Positions 1 to 6,894 of a stretch of DNA of 16,575 nt are shown here, one piece after another. The stretch comes from Bog-756 sp050011635. Its GTDB lineage: Bacteria; Actinomycetota; Acidimicrobiia; Acidimicrobiales; RAAP-2. Every line of letters begins with the position of its first letter. Within the stretch, counting starts at the first letter, position 1. Location of the stretch: positions 1-16,575 of the forward strand of contig JBEKIU010000087.1 of NCBI GenBank assembly GCA_050011635.1. The letters are read 5' to 3'. The notes under the pieces were generated by a model. The model saw nothing but the letters and a program-made list of their open reading frames with translations. It was not told the origin of the DNA and searched no databases. The translations under genes were made by a program, and so were the position numbers.

Positions 1-1503
1 GCTGTCGCCCATCTTGGTGCGGCTGACAACGATGGCGCAGCTCGAGTCTTGACCGGCTGTCAGGTCACCAGCGCCCGTCGCGACGCTCTTCTTGGCCTTC
101 TCGGGGTGTACACAGGATCGCCAAACACGGAGGAACGCCTGGTCGCAGCATGGTCGGCTCACAATCCTGACCGCGAACCGAGCATCGGCGCACGTGCCGC
201 CACCTCGCTGGCCAACTGGATGGTCATCTCTGGACGACCGGAGGAAGGGCTGATCTGGGCGGAGCGAGCGGTGGCCGGGACCGTTCCTGACTCGGCCCTC
301 TGGGCCATGGCCAGGACGGCGCACGCCTACACGCTGGGAAAAGCCGGACAGGTGGCCGAGGGTCTCGCTGTTCTCAGCTTCCTCCCGCCCTCTGCGAACG
401 ATGTATCCCGGTCCGAGATCGACGCACTGATCATGCGCGGGATGTTGAGGGTCTATGTCGATGACCTGTCCGGTGCCATTGCCGATCTGGGTGCCGCCGC
501 TGCTCGGCTGCGTTCCGGAGTCCCTGCGACCTATCCCGTTCCCTGTCTGTCTCACCTGAGTGAAGCTCACTTCCGTCGGGGCGACTGGGATACGGCCATG
601 ACGTACGCACGGCTCGCCACCTCGCTAGCCCAGGATGCCGATCGGCCCCTGGATCTGGCTCGGGCGCACGCACGCTCGGCCCAGGTTCTCGCAGGTCGCG
701 GTCAGTGGTCTGCCGCAGCAGAGCGTCTCAGTGCTGCTCGAGATGCGACGGCTCGGTTTCCTGTGGTTCTGGCCATGGCGACCTGTGCGGTGGCCGGTGT
801 CGCTCTTGCTTCTGCCCGCGGGGACCTCGTCGGTATCCTTGCGGCCACCGAACCGGTCCGTGCCACCAATCGGCTCGGAGTCGGCGGCCTTCCCGGTGTC
901 TTCAACTGGCGGTCGAGCGAGGTCGACGCACTGATCGGCATTGGCCGGCTGGCTGACGCCGAGGTTGCCCTTCACGAGTTCCAACGGGCCATGCCCGAGC
1001 CGAACCCCCCATCGGCGGTGCTGGCACTTGCCCGTTGCGAGGGCAACCTGGCTGCCGCAACCGGCGATCGGTCGCGTGCCGAAGCTGCCTTCGCACGAGG
1101 ACATGCCATCGCCGAAGTGACGCCCATTCCGCTCGAACAGGCGCTGCTTCATCTCGACGACGGCCGTCGCCTGCGCTCGATAGGCAGGCGCCCGGAGGCC
1201 GTGTCCCAGCTCGAGACGGCCCACCGCATCTTCTCCGACCTTGGAGCCGACCCCTACGTGCGGCGCTGCGCCGGGGAGCTTGAGCTCTTGGAGGTCTCTG
1301 CTGCGACGGAGAGCCCGGCAGGCACACTCGGCCTGAGCCGGGCCGAAATGGCCGTAGCCCGACTTGTCGCCACCGGCCTCACCAACCGCGAAGTTGCTGG
1401 CGAGCTCTATGTCTCCGTGAAAACCGTCGAGTACCACCTCCGCAACTGCTTCATCAAGCTCGACATCGCGTCTCGGCGCGAGTTGACCGACCTGCTCCGC
1501 TGA
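1..1503 (+). CDS. LuxR-family transcriptional regulator, C-terminal part (gene starts upstream of window)
   Basis: The frame is open from the first base, so the start lies outside the window; the TTG at 49 is probably internal. The last 58 codons form a LuxR/FixJ-type helix-turn-helix: LGLSRAEMAVARL, then LTNREVAGELYVSVKTVEYH as the helix-turn-helix core, ending in KLDIASRRELTDLLR. The roughly 420 visible residues before it are alanine/leucine-rich repeated helices, like the TPR-type middle of large ATP-binding (LAL/MalT-like) regulators. The expected N-terminal P-loop ATPase would be upstream and cannot be checked. By family, it would bind DNA in response to a small ligand or protein. It is followed by a hairpin (1521-1554) and a repeat array just before the MMPL cassette, which makes that cassette a plausible target (inference). 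The family call is firm; the LAL subclass is likely. Confidence 0.9.
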   Translation, partial: AVAHLGAADNDGAARVLTGCQVTSARRDALLGLLGVYTGSPNTEERLVAAWSAHNPDREPSIGARAATSLANWMVISGRPEEGLIWAERAVAGTVPDSALWAMARTAHAYTLGKAGQVAEGLAVLSFLPPSANDVSRSEIDALIMRGMLRVYVDDLSGAIADLGAAAARLRSGVPATYPVPCLSHLSEAHFRRGDWDTAMTYARLATSLAQDADRPLDLARAHARSAQVLAGRGQWSAAAERLSAARDATARFPVVLAMATCAVAGVALASARGDLVGILAATEPVRATNRLGVGGLPGVFNWRSSEVDALIGIGRLADAEVALHEFQRAMPEPNPPSAVLALARCEGNLAAATGDRSRAEAAFARGHAIAEVTPIPLEQALLHLDDGRRLRSIGRRPEAVSQLETAHRIFSDLGADPYVRRCAGELELLEVSAATESPAGTLGLSRAEMAVARLVATGLTNREVAGELYVSVKTVEYHLRNCFIKLDIASRRELTDLLR

Positions 1504-1520
1504 GTAGATCGATCCTCCAC

Positions 1521-1554
1521 AACGCCCGGCCTGTGGCTCTCCCACCTGGGCGTT
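1521..1554 (+). terminator. Hairpin terminator after the LuxR gene
   Basis: Perfect 7-bp arms AACGCCC (1521-1527) and GGGCGTT (1548-1554) enclose a second pairing, GTGG (1533-1536) with CCAC (1542-1545). It lies 17 nt after the LuxR stop. There is no clear U-tract, as is common in high-GC actinobacteria, so termination is inferred from position and stem strength. Confidence 0.55.
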
Positions 1555-1562
1555 CGCGCCTG

Positions 1563-1605
1563 CCCCAGAGAAAACCAGGGTCAAACCTAGGGTCGATCCC
1601 TGGGG
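1563..1605. repeat. Nested inverted and direct repeats, operator-like
   Basis: Two inverted repeats share one centre: CCCCAG (1563-1568) with CTGGGG (1600-1605), and CCAGGG (1575-1580) with CCCTGG (1598-1603). Inside them AGGGTC occurs twice, at 1577-1582 and 1589-1594, with starts 12 bp apart; the second copy continues to CCCT as its own small palindrome. The block sits between a LuxR-family regulator and the small ORF/MMPL cassette, about 35 bp before the small ORF start. That is where an operator or a second hairpin would be expected. Function is inferred from position only. Confidence 0.4.
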
Positions 1606-1638
1606 ACAAAGCCCAGCGATTCCCGTTGACTGGCACCC

Positions 1639-1812
1639 ATGGACACCTCATCAACGCCGAGGCGGACTGTACGCCTGATTCTTGAATCCAACCGGACTTC
1701 AGACGGTCGAATCGAGGGCCGGATCGGCCCAGATGGTGCCGATCTCGATGACAACTGGATGGCTTTCTCCGGCGTGCTCGAGCTACTCAAGGTGCTCGAA
1801 GAACTTGCCTGA
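1639..1812 (+). CDS. 57-aa small protein upstream of the MMPL exporter
   Basis: ATG at 1639 opens a 57-codon frame ending TGA at 1810-1812, 31 nt before the MMPL start. The protein begins MDTSSTPRRTVRLILESN, has a Gly/Asp-rich middle (GRIEGRIGPDG), and ends in a leucine-rich amphipathic helix (FSGVLELLKVLEELA). An in-frame TGA at 1627-1629 excludes an upstream start. Codon use is G/C-rich at third positions, unlike random sequence. I see no convincing Shine-Dalgarno sequence, so translation may be weak or leaderless. The order beta-rich N-terminus then 'FSGxLELLxxLE' helix suggests a small cytoplasmic protein rather than a leader peptide or membrane protein. Function unknown; probably co-transcribed with the exporter. 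Confidence 0.6.
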   Translation: MDTSSTPRRTVRLILESNRTSDGRIEGRIGPDGADLDDNWMAFSGVLELLKVLEELA

Positions 1813-1843
1813 CGCCGTTGCCACCTCGGAAAGGACCCCCGTC

Positions 1844-4045
1844 ATGAGTCATCGTTCTTCAACTCCTCGCCCGCCTTCAAGTGACAAGCGGCGACACGCC
1901 GAGCTCGTCCTGTGGCTGGCCGGTGCCATCGCCTTCATCGGCCTGGTGGGCGGGGGAGTCGCTTCTGCTCACCTCACGTCCTCGCTGAGCGACTATGACG
2001 CTCCCGGGTCAGCGGTGTTGCTGGCCCAGCACCAGATCCAGGGGGTGACCGGCTCGAATCCCGAAGAGGGCTACATCGTCGTCGTGCGTACCACGACGCC
2101 GATCACCATGTCCTCGGTGGTGCCAGCCCGAGTCGCATCGGTTGTCTCGATCCTGCGGGCCCGTCCGGAGGTCAAGAGCGTCCTCGACTACTCAAACACT
2201 GGCGACCGGAGCATGATCTCGAGCACCGGGACGCTCACCACGGTGGTGGCCACCGTCGGGGCCGTGAATGAGCAGAAGGCCGTGGCCGCCCTTCAGAAGT
2301 CCATCGCCGCCCAACCGTCGCTCAAGGCCAACACATGGCTCGGCGGTCCCACCGTGGCCAGCGTCCAGATCGCATCCGTCTCTTCGCAGGACCTCGGACG
2401 GGCAGAGCTCTACGCCCTCCCGTTCCTGCTGCTGCTCCTTTTCTTCGTGTTCCGGGGTCTCCGGGCCGCGGCGGTGCCCCTGGTCGGAGCGGTGTTCGCC
2501 ATAGCCGTGACCCTCGGCGTCATGGGCCTCGCCCTCGTGCTGGTCCCGCTCTCCATCTTCGCCCTCAACCTGGTCATCGCCCTGGGGATAGGCCTGTCGG
2601 TCGACTTCAGCCTCCTCATTATCTCGCGCTTTCGGGAGGAGTTCGCTCGGGGAGCTTCGATCGACACAGCTTTGGTCACGGTCCGTCGGACTGCGGGTCA
2701 CACCGTCCTGTTCAGCTCGCTAACCATCGCCGCTGCGCTCGCAACGCTGGCTGTCTTCCCCGAGCGGTTCGTCTACTCGATGGGTGTTGCCGGCGCCATT
2801 GTCGTGGCCGCCGCTGGCGCCTTCGCCCTCCTTGTCCTGCCATCGATCCTGACCGTGTTCGGCCAGCGGATCGCCCTCGGCACGACCAACGCCGTGAACG
2901 AGCCCGCATCCGACGTTGGCACGGGACGCCGTTGGTATGCGATGGCCACACGGGTCATGCGCCGGCCGTTGATCTGGGGCTCGGCGGCCGTTGTGGTCAT
3001 CGTGGTCCTGGCCTCCCCGTTCCTCCACGTGGCCTTCACCGGTGGCGATGCCAGCGCCCTGCCGGTCAGCAGCTCGGCCGGCGCCGCCTACAACCTGGTC
3101 CAGTCCCAGTTCCCGACGTTCTCCGAGGCACCCGCCGGTGTCCTGGTCGATTCGGGCCAGGTGACGCCGGGAGCGCTCGCCACGTACTCGACCGCCGTAT
3201 CCCACGTGCCAGGCGTCAAGGCAGTGCCGGCCTTCCAGCACCTGGGAGGCTCACTCTGGGAGTCCAGCGTGGTGCTGACCGCCGCACCCCTGTCGCCGAC
3301 CGCCCAGCGGGCTGTCGAGGCCATCCAGGCGCTTCCCGGCCCCGGCCAGGTGACAGTCATCGGGCAGACCGCCTCCTTCCTCAGCCTCCAGCACAGCCTG
3401 AGGTCCCATCTGCCGGTGGTCCTCGGGCTGATCATCCTGATCGCGCTGGTGATGCTGTTCGCCATGACCCGTTCGGTCACGCTCCCCATCATGGCGGTGG
3501 TGTTGAACTTCTTCACCATCCTCGCAACCTACGGGGTGCTGGTGTGGGGCTTCCAACGCGGCCATCTGGGTCGCCTGCTGGGGTTTCACACTCCTGGGGC
3601 ACTTCAGTCGACCTCGCTCGTCATCATCCTGGCCGTGGTCTTCGGCCTGTCGACCGACTACGGGGTCTTCCTCTTCGGAAGGATCAAAGAAGAGCACGAC
3701 GCCGGCGCCTCACCGGAAGAGGCTGTGGCTTTGGGCTTGGCTCACACCGGAGGCATCGTCACCGCAGCGGCCTGCTGTCTTGCGCTGGCCATGGGAGCCC
3801 TGATGTTGTCCCGGCTGGTCTTCGTGAAGGAGATCGGGCTGGGCGTGGCGTTCGCCGTCATCCTCGATGCGACCCTCGTTCGGGCGGTGCTGGTCCCCGC
3901 CATGATGAAGCTGCTCGGATCCGCCGCCTGGTGGAACCCGTTTCCCCGGCGTCCGGCGCTGCTCCCCGTGCCCGCTCCGCTCGCCTCAAGCCGGCCTTCG
4001 GTGCCGGTGGCAGTCCTCAGTGTCGATCTCGAAGAGGTGCGGTGA
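1844..4045 (+). CDS. MMPL/RND-family membrane transporter
   Basis: A 733-residue proton-driven exporter of the MMPL branch of the RND superfamily, in the cytoplasmic membrane. ATG 1844 is chosen over the TTG at 1682 because GGAAAGGA (1828-1835) precedes it and because the upstream extension overlaps the small ORF. Layout: TM1 ~20-42, extracytoplasmic domain ~43-188, TM2-6 ~190-340, TM7 ~377-397, second porter domain ~398-520, TM8-12 ~523-692. The proton-relay motifs of MMPL proteins are seen twice: GLSVDFS with Asp254 and GLSTDYG with Asp605-Tyr606. The first has Phe255 where MmpL3 has Tyr. Each motif is followed by an (S/G)RxxEE turn (SRFREE, GRIKEE). MMPL proteins move lipids, siderophores or hydrophobic small molecules; the substrate here is unknown. 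Its stop TGA shares a base with the cupin ATG. Confidence 0.92.
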   Translation: MSHRSSTPRPPSSDKRRHAELVLWLAGAIAFIGLVGGGVASAHLTSSLSDYDAPGSAVLLAQHQIQGVTGSNPEEGYIVVVRTTTPITMSSVVPARVASVVSILRARPEVKSVLDYSNTGDRSMISSTGTLTTVVATVGAVNEQKAVAALQKSIAAQPSLKANTWLGGPTVASVQIASVSSQDLGRAELYALPFLLLLLFFVFRGLRAAAVPLVGAVFAIAVTLGVMGLALVLVPLSIFALNLVIALGIGLSVDFSLLIISRFREEFARGASIDTALVTVRRTAGHTVLFSSLTIAAALATLAVFPERFVYSMGVAGAIVVAAAGAFALLVLPSILTVFGQRIALGTTNAVNEPASDVGTGRRWYAMATRVMRRPLIWGSAAVVVIVVLASPFLHVAFTGGDASALPVSSSAGAAYNLVQSQFPTFSEAPAGVLVDSGQVTPGALATYSTAVSHVPGVKAVPAFQHLGGSLWESSVVLTAAPLSPTAQRAVEAIQALPGPGQVTVIGQTASFLSLQHSLRSHLPVVLGLIILIALVMLFAMTRSVTLPIMAVVLNFFTILATYGVLVWGFQRGHLGRLLGFHTPGALQSTSLVIILAVVFGLSTDYGVFLFGRIKEEHDAGASPEEAVALGLAHTGGIVTAAACCLALAMGALMLSRLVFVKEIGLGVAFAVILDATLVRAVLVPAMMKLLGSAAWWNPFPRRPALLPVPAPLASSRPSVPVAVLSVDLEEVR

Positions 4046-4668
4046 TGACCAGCTTCCAACCCTTCTTCAACCCGGCCACCGGTGAGTGGATCGAGTACAC
4101 CACCGTCGCCGAGGACAGCAACGGCGAACTCGTTCGCTTCACCTGGCGCAGCATGCCCGGTGGAGTGATCTCCGAGCACATCCACCCGAACCAGGAGGAA
4201 CGTTTCACCATCGTCTCGGGTGAGGCCACCTTCACCCTGGACGGAGAACAGACAACGGCTACAGCAGGGGAGACCATCGTCGTGCCTCCCGGCGTCCCCC
4301 ACTCGGAGGGGAATCTCGGAACGGTCGAGATCACCGGCGTGGTCGAACTGCGCCCGGCCCTGCACACCAAGGAGTTCCACGAGGCCCTTGCCGGCCTGGT
4401 GGCCGACGGAAGGACAACCTCCCGGGGAGCGCCCAAGAACCCCTTGCAGTTGGGGGCCACCTTCTGGCACTTCCGCCACGAGAGCCGGGTGACCTCTCCT
4501 CCGATCTGGGTCCAGAACATGGTCTTCCCACCACTCTGGGCGGCGGCCAAGGTGTTCGGCCTCCGTCCGTACCACGAGGACTGGGACAGTCGCATACACA
4601 CGGCTACGCCGCCGACTGGCTCGAGCTCTAGCGACTCACCGTCGGGAACAGGAGCCGATCATGGCTGA
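4045..4668 (+). CDS. Cupin-domain protein
   Basis: A 207-residue single-cupin protein. Cupin motif 1 is complete: Gly40, His45, His47 and Glu52 (HIHPNQEE), followed by IVSGE. Motif 2 is textbook: GETIVVPPGVPHSEGN, with His86 as third His ligand. It should therefore bind one metal ion in a beta-barrel. Residues 107-207 are a non-cupin helical tail with aromatic and proline patches (FWHFRHE, VFPPLW) and a Ser/Gly/Thr-rich end. The ATG overlaps the MMPL stop by one base (TGATG), a strong sign of coupled translation, so the upstream open frame in the same register is not used. Function could be small-molecule dioxygenase, isomerase or sensor; the reaction cannot be read from sequence. Confidence 0.88.
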   Translation: MTSFQPFFNPATGEWIEYTTVAEDSNGELVRFTWRSMPGGVISEHIHPNQEERFTIVSGEATFTLDGEQTTATAGETIVVPPGVPHSEGNLGTVEITGVVELRPALHTKEFHEALAGLVADGRTTSRGAPKNPLQLGATFWHFRHESRVTSPPIWVQNMVFPPLWAAAKVFGLRPYHEDWDSRIHTATPPTGSSSSDSPSGTGADHG

Positions 4669-5674
4669 GGGCCCGCTGCACGTGGTATTCGGAGCCGGCA
4701 ACGTCGGGCGGACCCTCGCCGCCCATCTGTCCGAGCAGGGGCTGGCGGTCCGGATGGTGTCGCGAACCCAACCCGTAGCCGTGCCTGAGGGTGTCGTGTG
4801 GCGAGCGGCAGATGCAGGCGACACTGAAGCGGCGGCTGAGGCAGCCACTGGCGCCGCCGTCATCTACCAATGCCTGAACGCCCCCTACTCGAAGTGGTCC
4901 ACGCTGTTCCCTCCTCTCCAGCGTGGCGTCCTGGCGGCGGCCGAACGGCAGGAAGCGCTTCTGGTCAGCCTCGAGAACCTCTACGGCTACGGCCCGACCG
5001 GCGGCGCACCCATGACCGAGGATCTTCCGCTCCTGGCATCGACCGTCAAGGGCCGCACCCGGGCAGCCATGACGGGAGAGCTGCTCGAGGCCCGGGATGC
5101 CGGGCGGGTCCACATCGCCATCGGAAGGGCATCGGACTTCTTCGGGGCGGGTGTTACCGATGGTTCGACGCTCGGGGAGCGGGTCTTCGGCAACGCCGTG
5201 TCCGGGCGCAAGGCCGATTTCATCGGCGATCCAGAGCTCCTCCACACCTACAGCTACGTCCCCGACATCGCCCGGGGCCTGGCCACTCTCGGCACCGACG
5301 AACGGGCCATCGATCAGGTCTGGCACCTTGCGGGACCCGAAACGGTCACGACACGCCACATCCTCGAACTCACCGGAGAGCGCGTCGGGCACCCGGTCGA
5401 CAGCCGATCGGTGTCGAAGTTGGTCCTGCGTGCTCTTGGTGTGTTCAACCCAGTCCTGCGGTCCATGGTGGAAATGACCTACCAGTTCGACCAGCCCTTC
5501 GTGCTCGACACCTCGAGATACACCGCAATGTTCGGTGACTCCGGTACGCCGCTGCCGGAGGCCATTGCCGACACCGTCGCATGGTTCCAAAGCCGTGCCG
5601 GCGGCCCTACCGAGCTTCACCACGTCCGCACCCCAACACAAATGCCGAGAGGCCAAGAAGGGAACGTGCAATGA
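4661..5674 (+). CDS. NAD(P)-dependent epimerase/dehydratase-like extended SDR
   Basis: A 337-residue Rossmann protein. The nucleotide-binding loop VFGAGNVGRTLA covers residues 9-20 (Gly11, Gly13, Gly16). Arg35 follows beta-strand 2 (MVSRTQP), which favours NADP over NAD. The segment SLENLYGYGP and the later FIGDPELLHTYSYVPDIARG match extended SDRs of the NAD-dependent epimerase/dehydratase family, where the Asp in 'VPDIARG' caps the substrate domain. The canonical TGxxGxxG motif is replaced by GAGNVGR, seen in atypical members. ATG 4661 lies inside the last codons of the cupin gene (8-nt overlap) and its own TGA overlaps the next ATG (ATGA at 5671), so it sits in the middle of a coupled operon. 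The substrate is unknown; sugar, flavonoid-like or polyketide carbonyls are all possible. Confidence 0.88.
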   Translation: MAEGPLHVVFGAGNVGRTLAAHLSEQGLAVRMVSRTQPVAVPEGVVWRAADAGDTEAAAEAATGAAVIYQCLNAPYSKWSTLFPPLQRGVLAAAERQEALLVSLENLYGYGPTGGAPMTEDLPLLASTVKGRTRAAMTGELLEARDAGRVHIAIGRASDFFGAGVTDGSTLGERVFGNAVSGRKADFIGDPELLHTYSYVPDIARGLATLGTDERAIDQVWHLAGPETVTTRHILELTGERVGHPVDSRSVSKLVLRALGVFNPVLRSMVEMTYQFDQPFVLDTSRYTAMFGDSGTPLPEAIADTVAWFQSRAGGPTELHHVRTPTQMPRGQEGNVQ

Positions 5675-5843
5675 ATGACAAAGCCCTGATCCGAAATGCG
5701 TCCGTGGTCAGCGCGAAGCCACCGGGCTGATCAACCAGATGCGCCAGCTCTACCCCGACCTGGTGGCCCTGCCTGCCCACGATCCTGGTGCCGCTGATCG
5801 CCTGGCCCGGGCCACAGGGCACCTCGCTCAGGCGTCGCGCTGA
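5671..5843 (+). pseudogene. Remnant of an MBL-fold metallohydrolase-like gene
   Basis: ATG 5671 overlaps the epimerase stop, like the other junctions of this operon, but its frame reads only MNDKALIRNASVVSAKPPG before TGA at 5728-5730. In another frame, from about 5712 to TGA 5841-5843, the peptide reads REATGLINQMRQLYPDL, then VALPAHDPGAADRLARATGH. A 'hydrophobic-P-A-H-D' strand after an Arg/Leu helix near the C-terminus is typical of metallo-beta-lactamase-fold hydrolases, whose last metal His lies there. The simplest reading is an internal deletion that joined the first ~14 codons to the last ~43, with a frame change. The coding-like G/C bias of the tail supports a once-functional gene. 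The remnant status is fairly sure; the family call is moderate. Confidence 0.6.
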
Positions 5844-5896
5844 AGCTGCATCGTCAATCGAATCGAGCACTCGCAATCAGAAAGTTGAATGCAACG

Positions 5897-6853
5897 ATGA
5901 TCGATACCCTCGAAGCCATTGATCTCGGTGGGACCACACAGTGGATTCGCACCCGCGGGGTTGCCGAATCCAACCCCACCCTCCTCATGATTCAGCAAGG
6001 TCCCGGCCTGCCCATGCTCAATGAGGCGCGTCACTTCGAGCGCACCCTCGGACTCGAGCAGGACTTCACGGTCGTCTACTGGGATCAGCGAGGCTGTGGC
6101 CGCTCGCTACGAGACGAACGGGGCCAGTCCGAAATCAGCCTGGACCGGATGTCCCGGGACGCGGTGTCCCTCCTCGAGGTACTTCGAGACCGCTCGGGTG
6201 GGGAGAGCTACGTGGTTGGGTTCTCTTTCGGAGCAACTGTGGGAGCCACCGCCGCAGCTCGTCGTCCAGACCTGGTGAGGGCTCTGGTCCCCGTCGGGAT
6301 GGACATAGACGGAGAAGCCGCTGCCAGCTGTGCCTACGACTTCGCTCTTCAGACAGCGCAGGCACGAGGCAAGAGGCGAGCGGCGCGCCAACTGGAGATG
6401 GTAGGCCCACCACCCCACCTGACGGCGAAGCAGTTCTCGACCCGAGTCCGCTGGGCTTCGAACTTTGGGGGTGTGACGACCGATGAGACCTACGGTTCGA
6501 TCGCCCGGGGTTTGATGGCCAGTCTTCTTCGTTCACCCGACTACTCGCTCGGAGATGTCGGGCGAACTCTGCGGGGGGTCGCAGCAACGCAGGAAGCACT
6601 GCTGTCCGAGCTGGCCGTCATGGACCTGGCGCGTTCGTTGCCCGTGATCGACGTCCCTGTCGTCATGGCCCAGGGGCGCCTCGATCGGGTGGCCCCAGGC
6701 GAAGCGACCCAGCGCTACTTCGACCAGTTGAACGCCCCCAGTAAGCGGCTGGTCTGGTTCGAGCAGTCCGCGCACACTCCCCAGCTGGAGGAACCGCAAC
6801 TGTTCCGGTCACTCATGTTGCAAGTCAGAGCCGGCGAATATGCAAGTCAGTGA
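5897..6853 (+). CDS. Alpha/beta hydrolase, proline iminopeptidase-like
   Basis: A 318-residue alpha/beta-hydrolase. The catalytic triad is visible: nucleophile elbow GFSFG with Ser110, acid Asp263 in GRLDRVAP, and His293 in SAHTPQLEEP. The segment DFTVVYWDQRGCGRS is the hallmark strand-loop of the proline-iminopeptidase/epoxide-hydrolase group. The usual oxyanion motif HGGPG is QQGPG here (residues 33-37), so the conserved His is Gln. ATG 5897 is preferred; TTG 5885 in frame would add four residues. No strong Shine-Dalgarno sequence is seen for either. The gene begins 54 nt after the MBL-like remnant and its TGA is followed within 42 nt by the next gene, so it may head or continue an operon. 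Substrate unknown: peptide, ester or epoxide. Confidence 0.88.
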   Translation: MIDTLEAIDLGGTTQWIRTRGVAESNPTLLMIQQGPGLPMLNEARHFERTLGLEQDFTVVYWDQRGCGRSLRDERGQSEISLDRMSRDAVSLLEVLRDRSGGESYVVGFSFGATVGATAAARRPDLVRALVPVGMDIDGEAAASCAYDFALQTAQARGKRRAARQLEMVGPPPHLTAKQFSTRVRWASNFGGVTTDETYGSIARGLMASLLRSPDYSLGDVGRTLRGVAATQEALLSELAVMDLARSLPVIDVPVVMAQGRLDRVAPGEATQRYFDQLNAPSKRLVWFEQSAHTPQLEEPQLFRSLMLQVRAGEYASQ

Positions 6854-6894
6854 GGGACGACGCGAACCAACACTCTTTGAGAGGGAACAAAGTT

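Noticed and set aside
625..1584. Long minus-strand open frame opposite the LuxR gene
   Set aside because: Antisense to a gene with a clear HTH and family pattern; the translation has no recognisable motif and follows from high GC3 on the other strand.
2335..4044. Long upstream extension of the cupin frame inside the MMPL gene
   Set aside because: The translation is Arg/Pro-rich shadow sequence. The cupin begins at the ATG that overlaps the MMPL stop.
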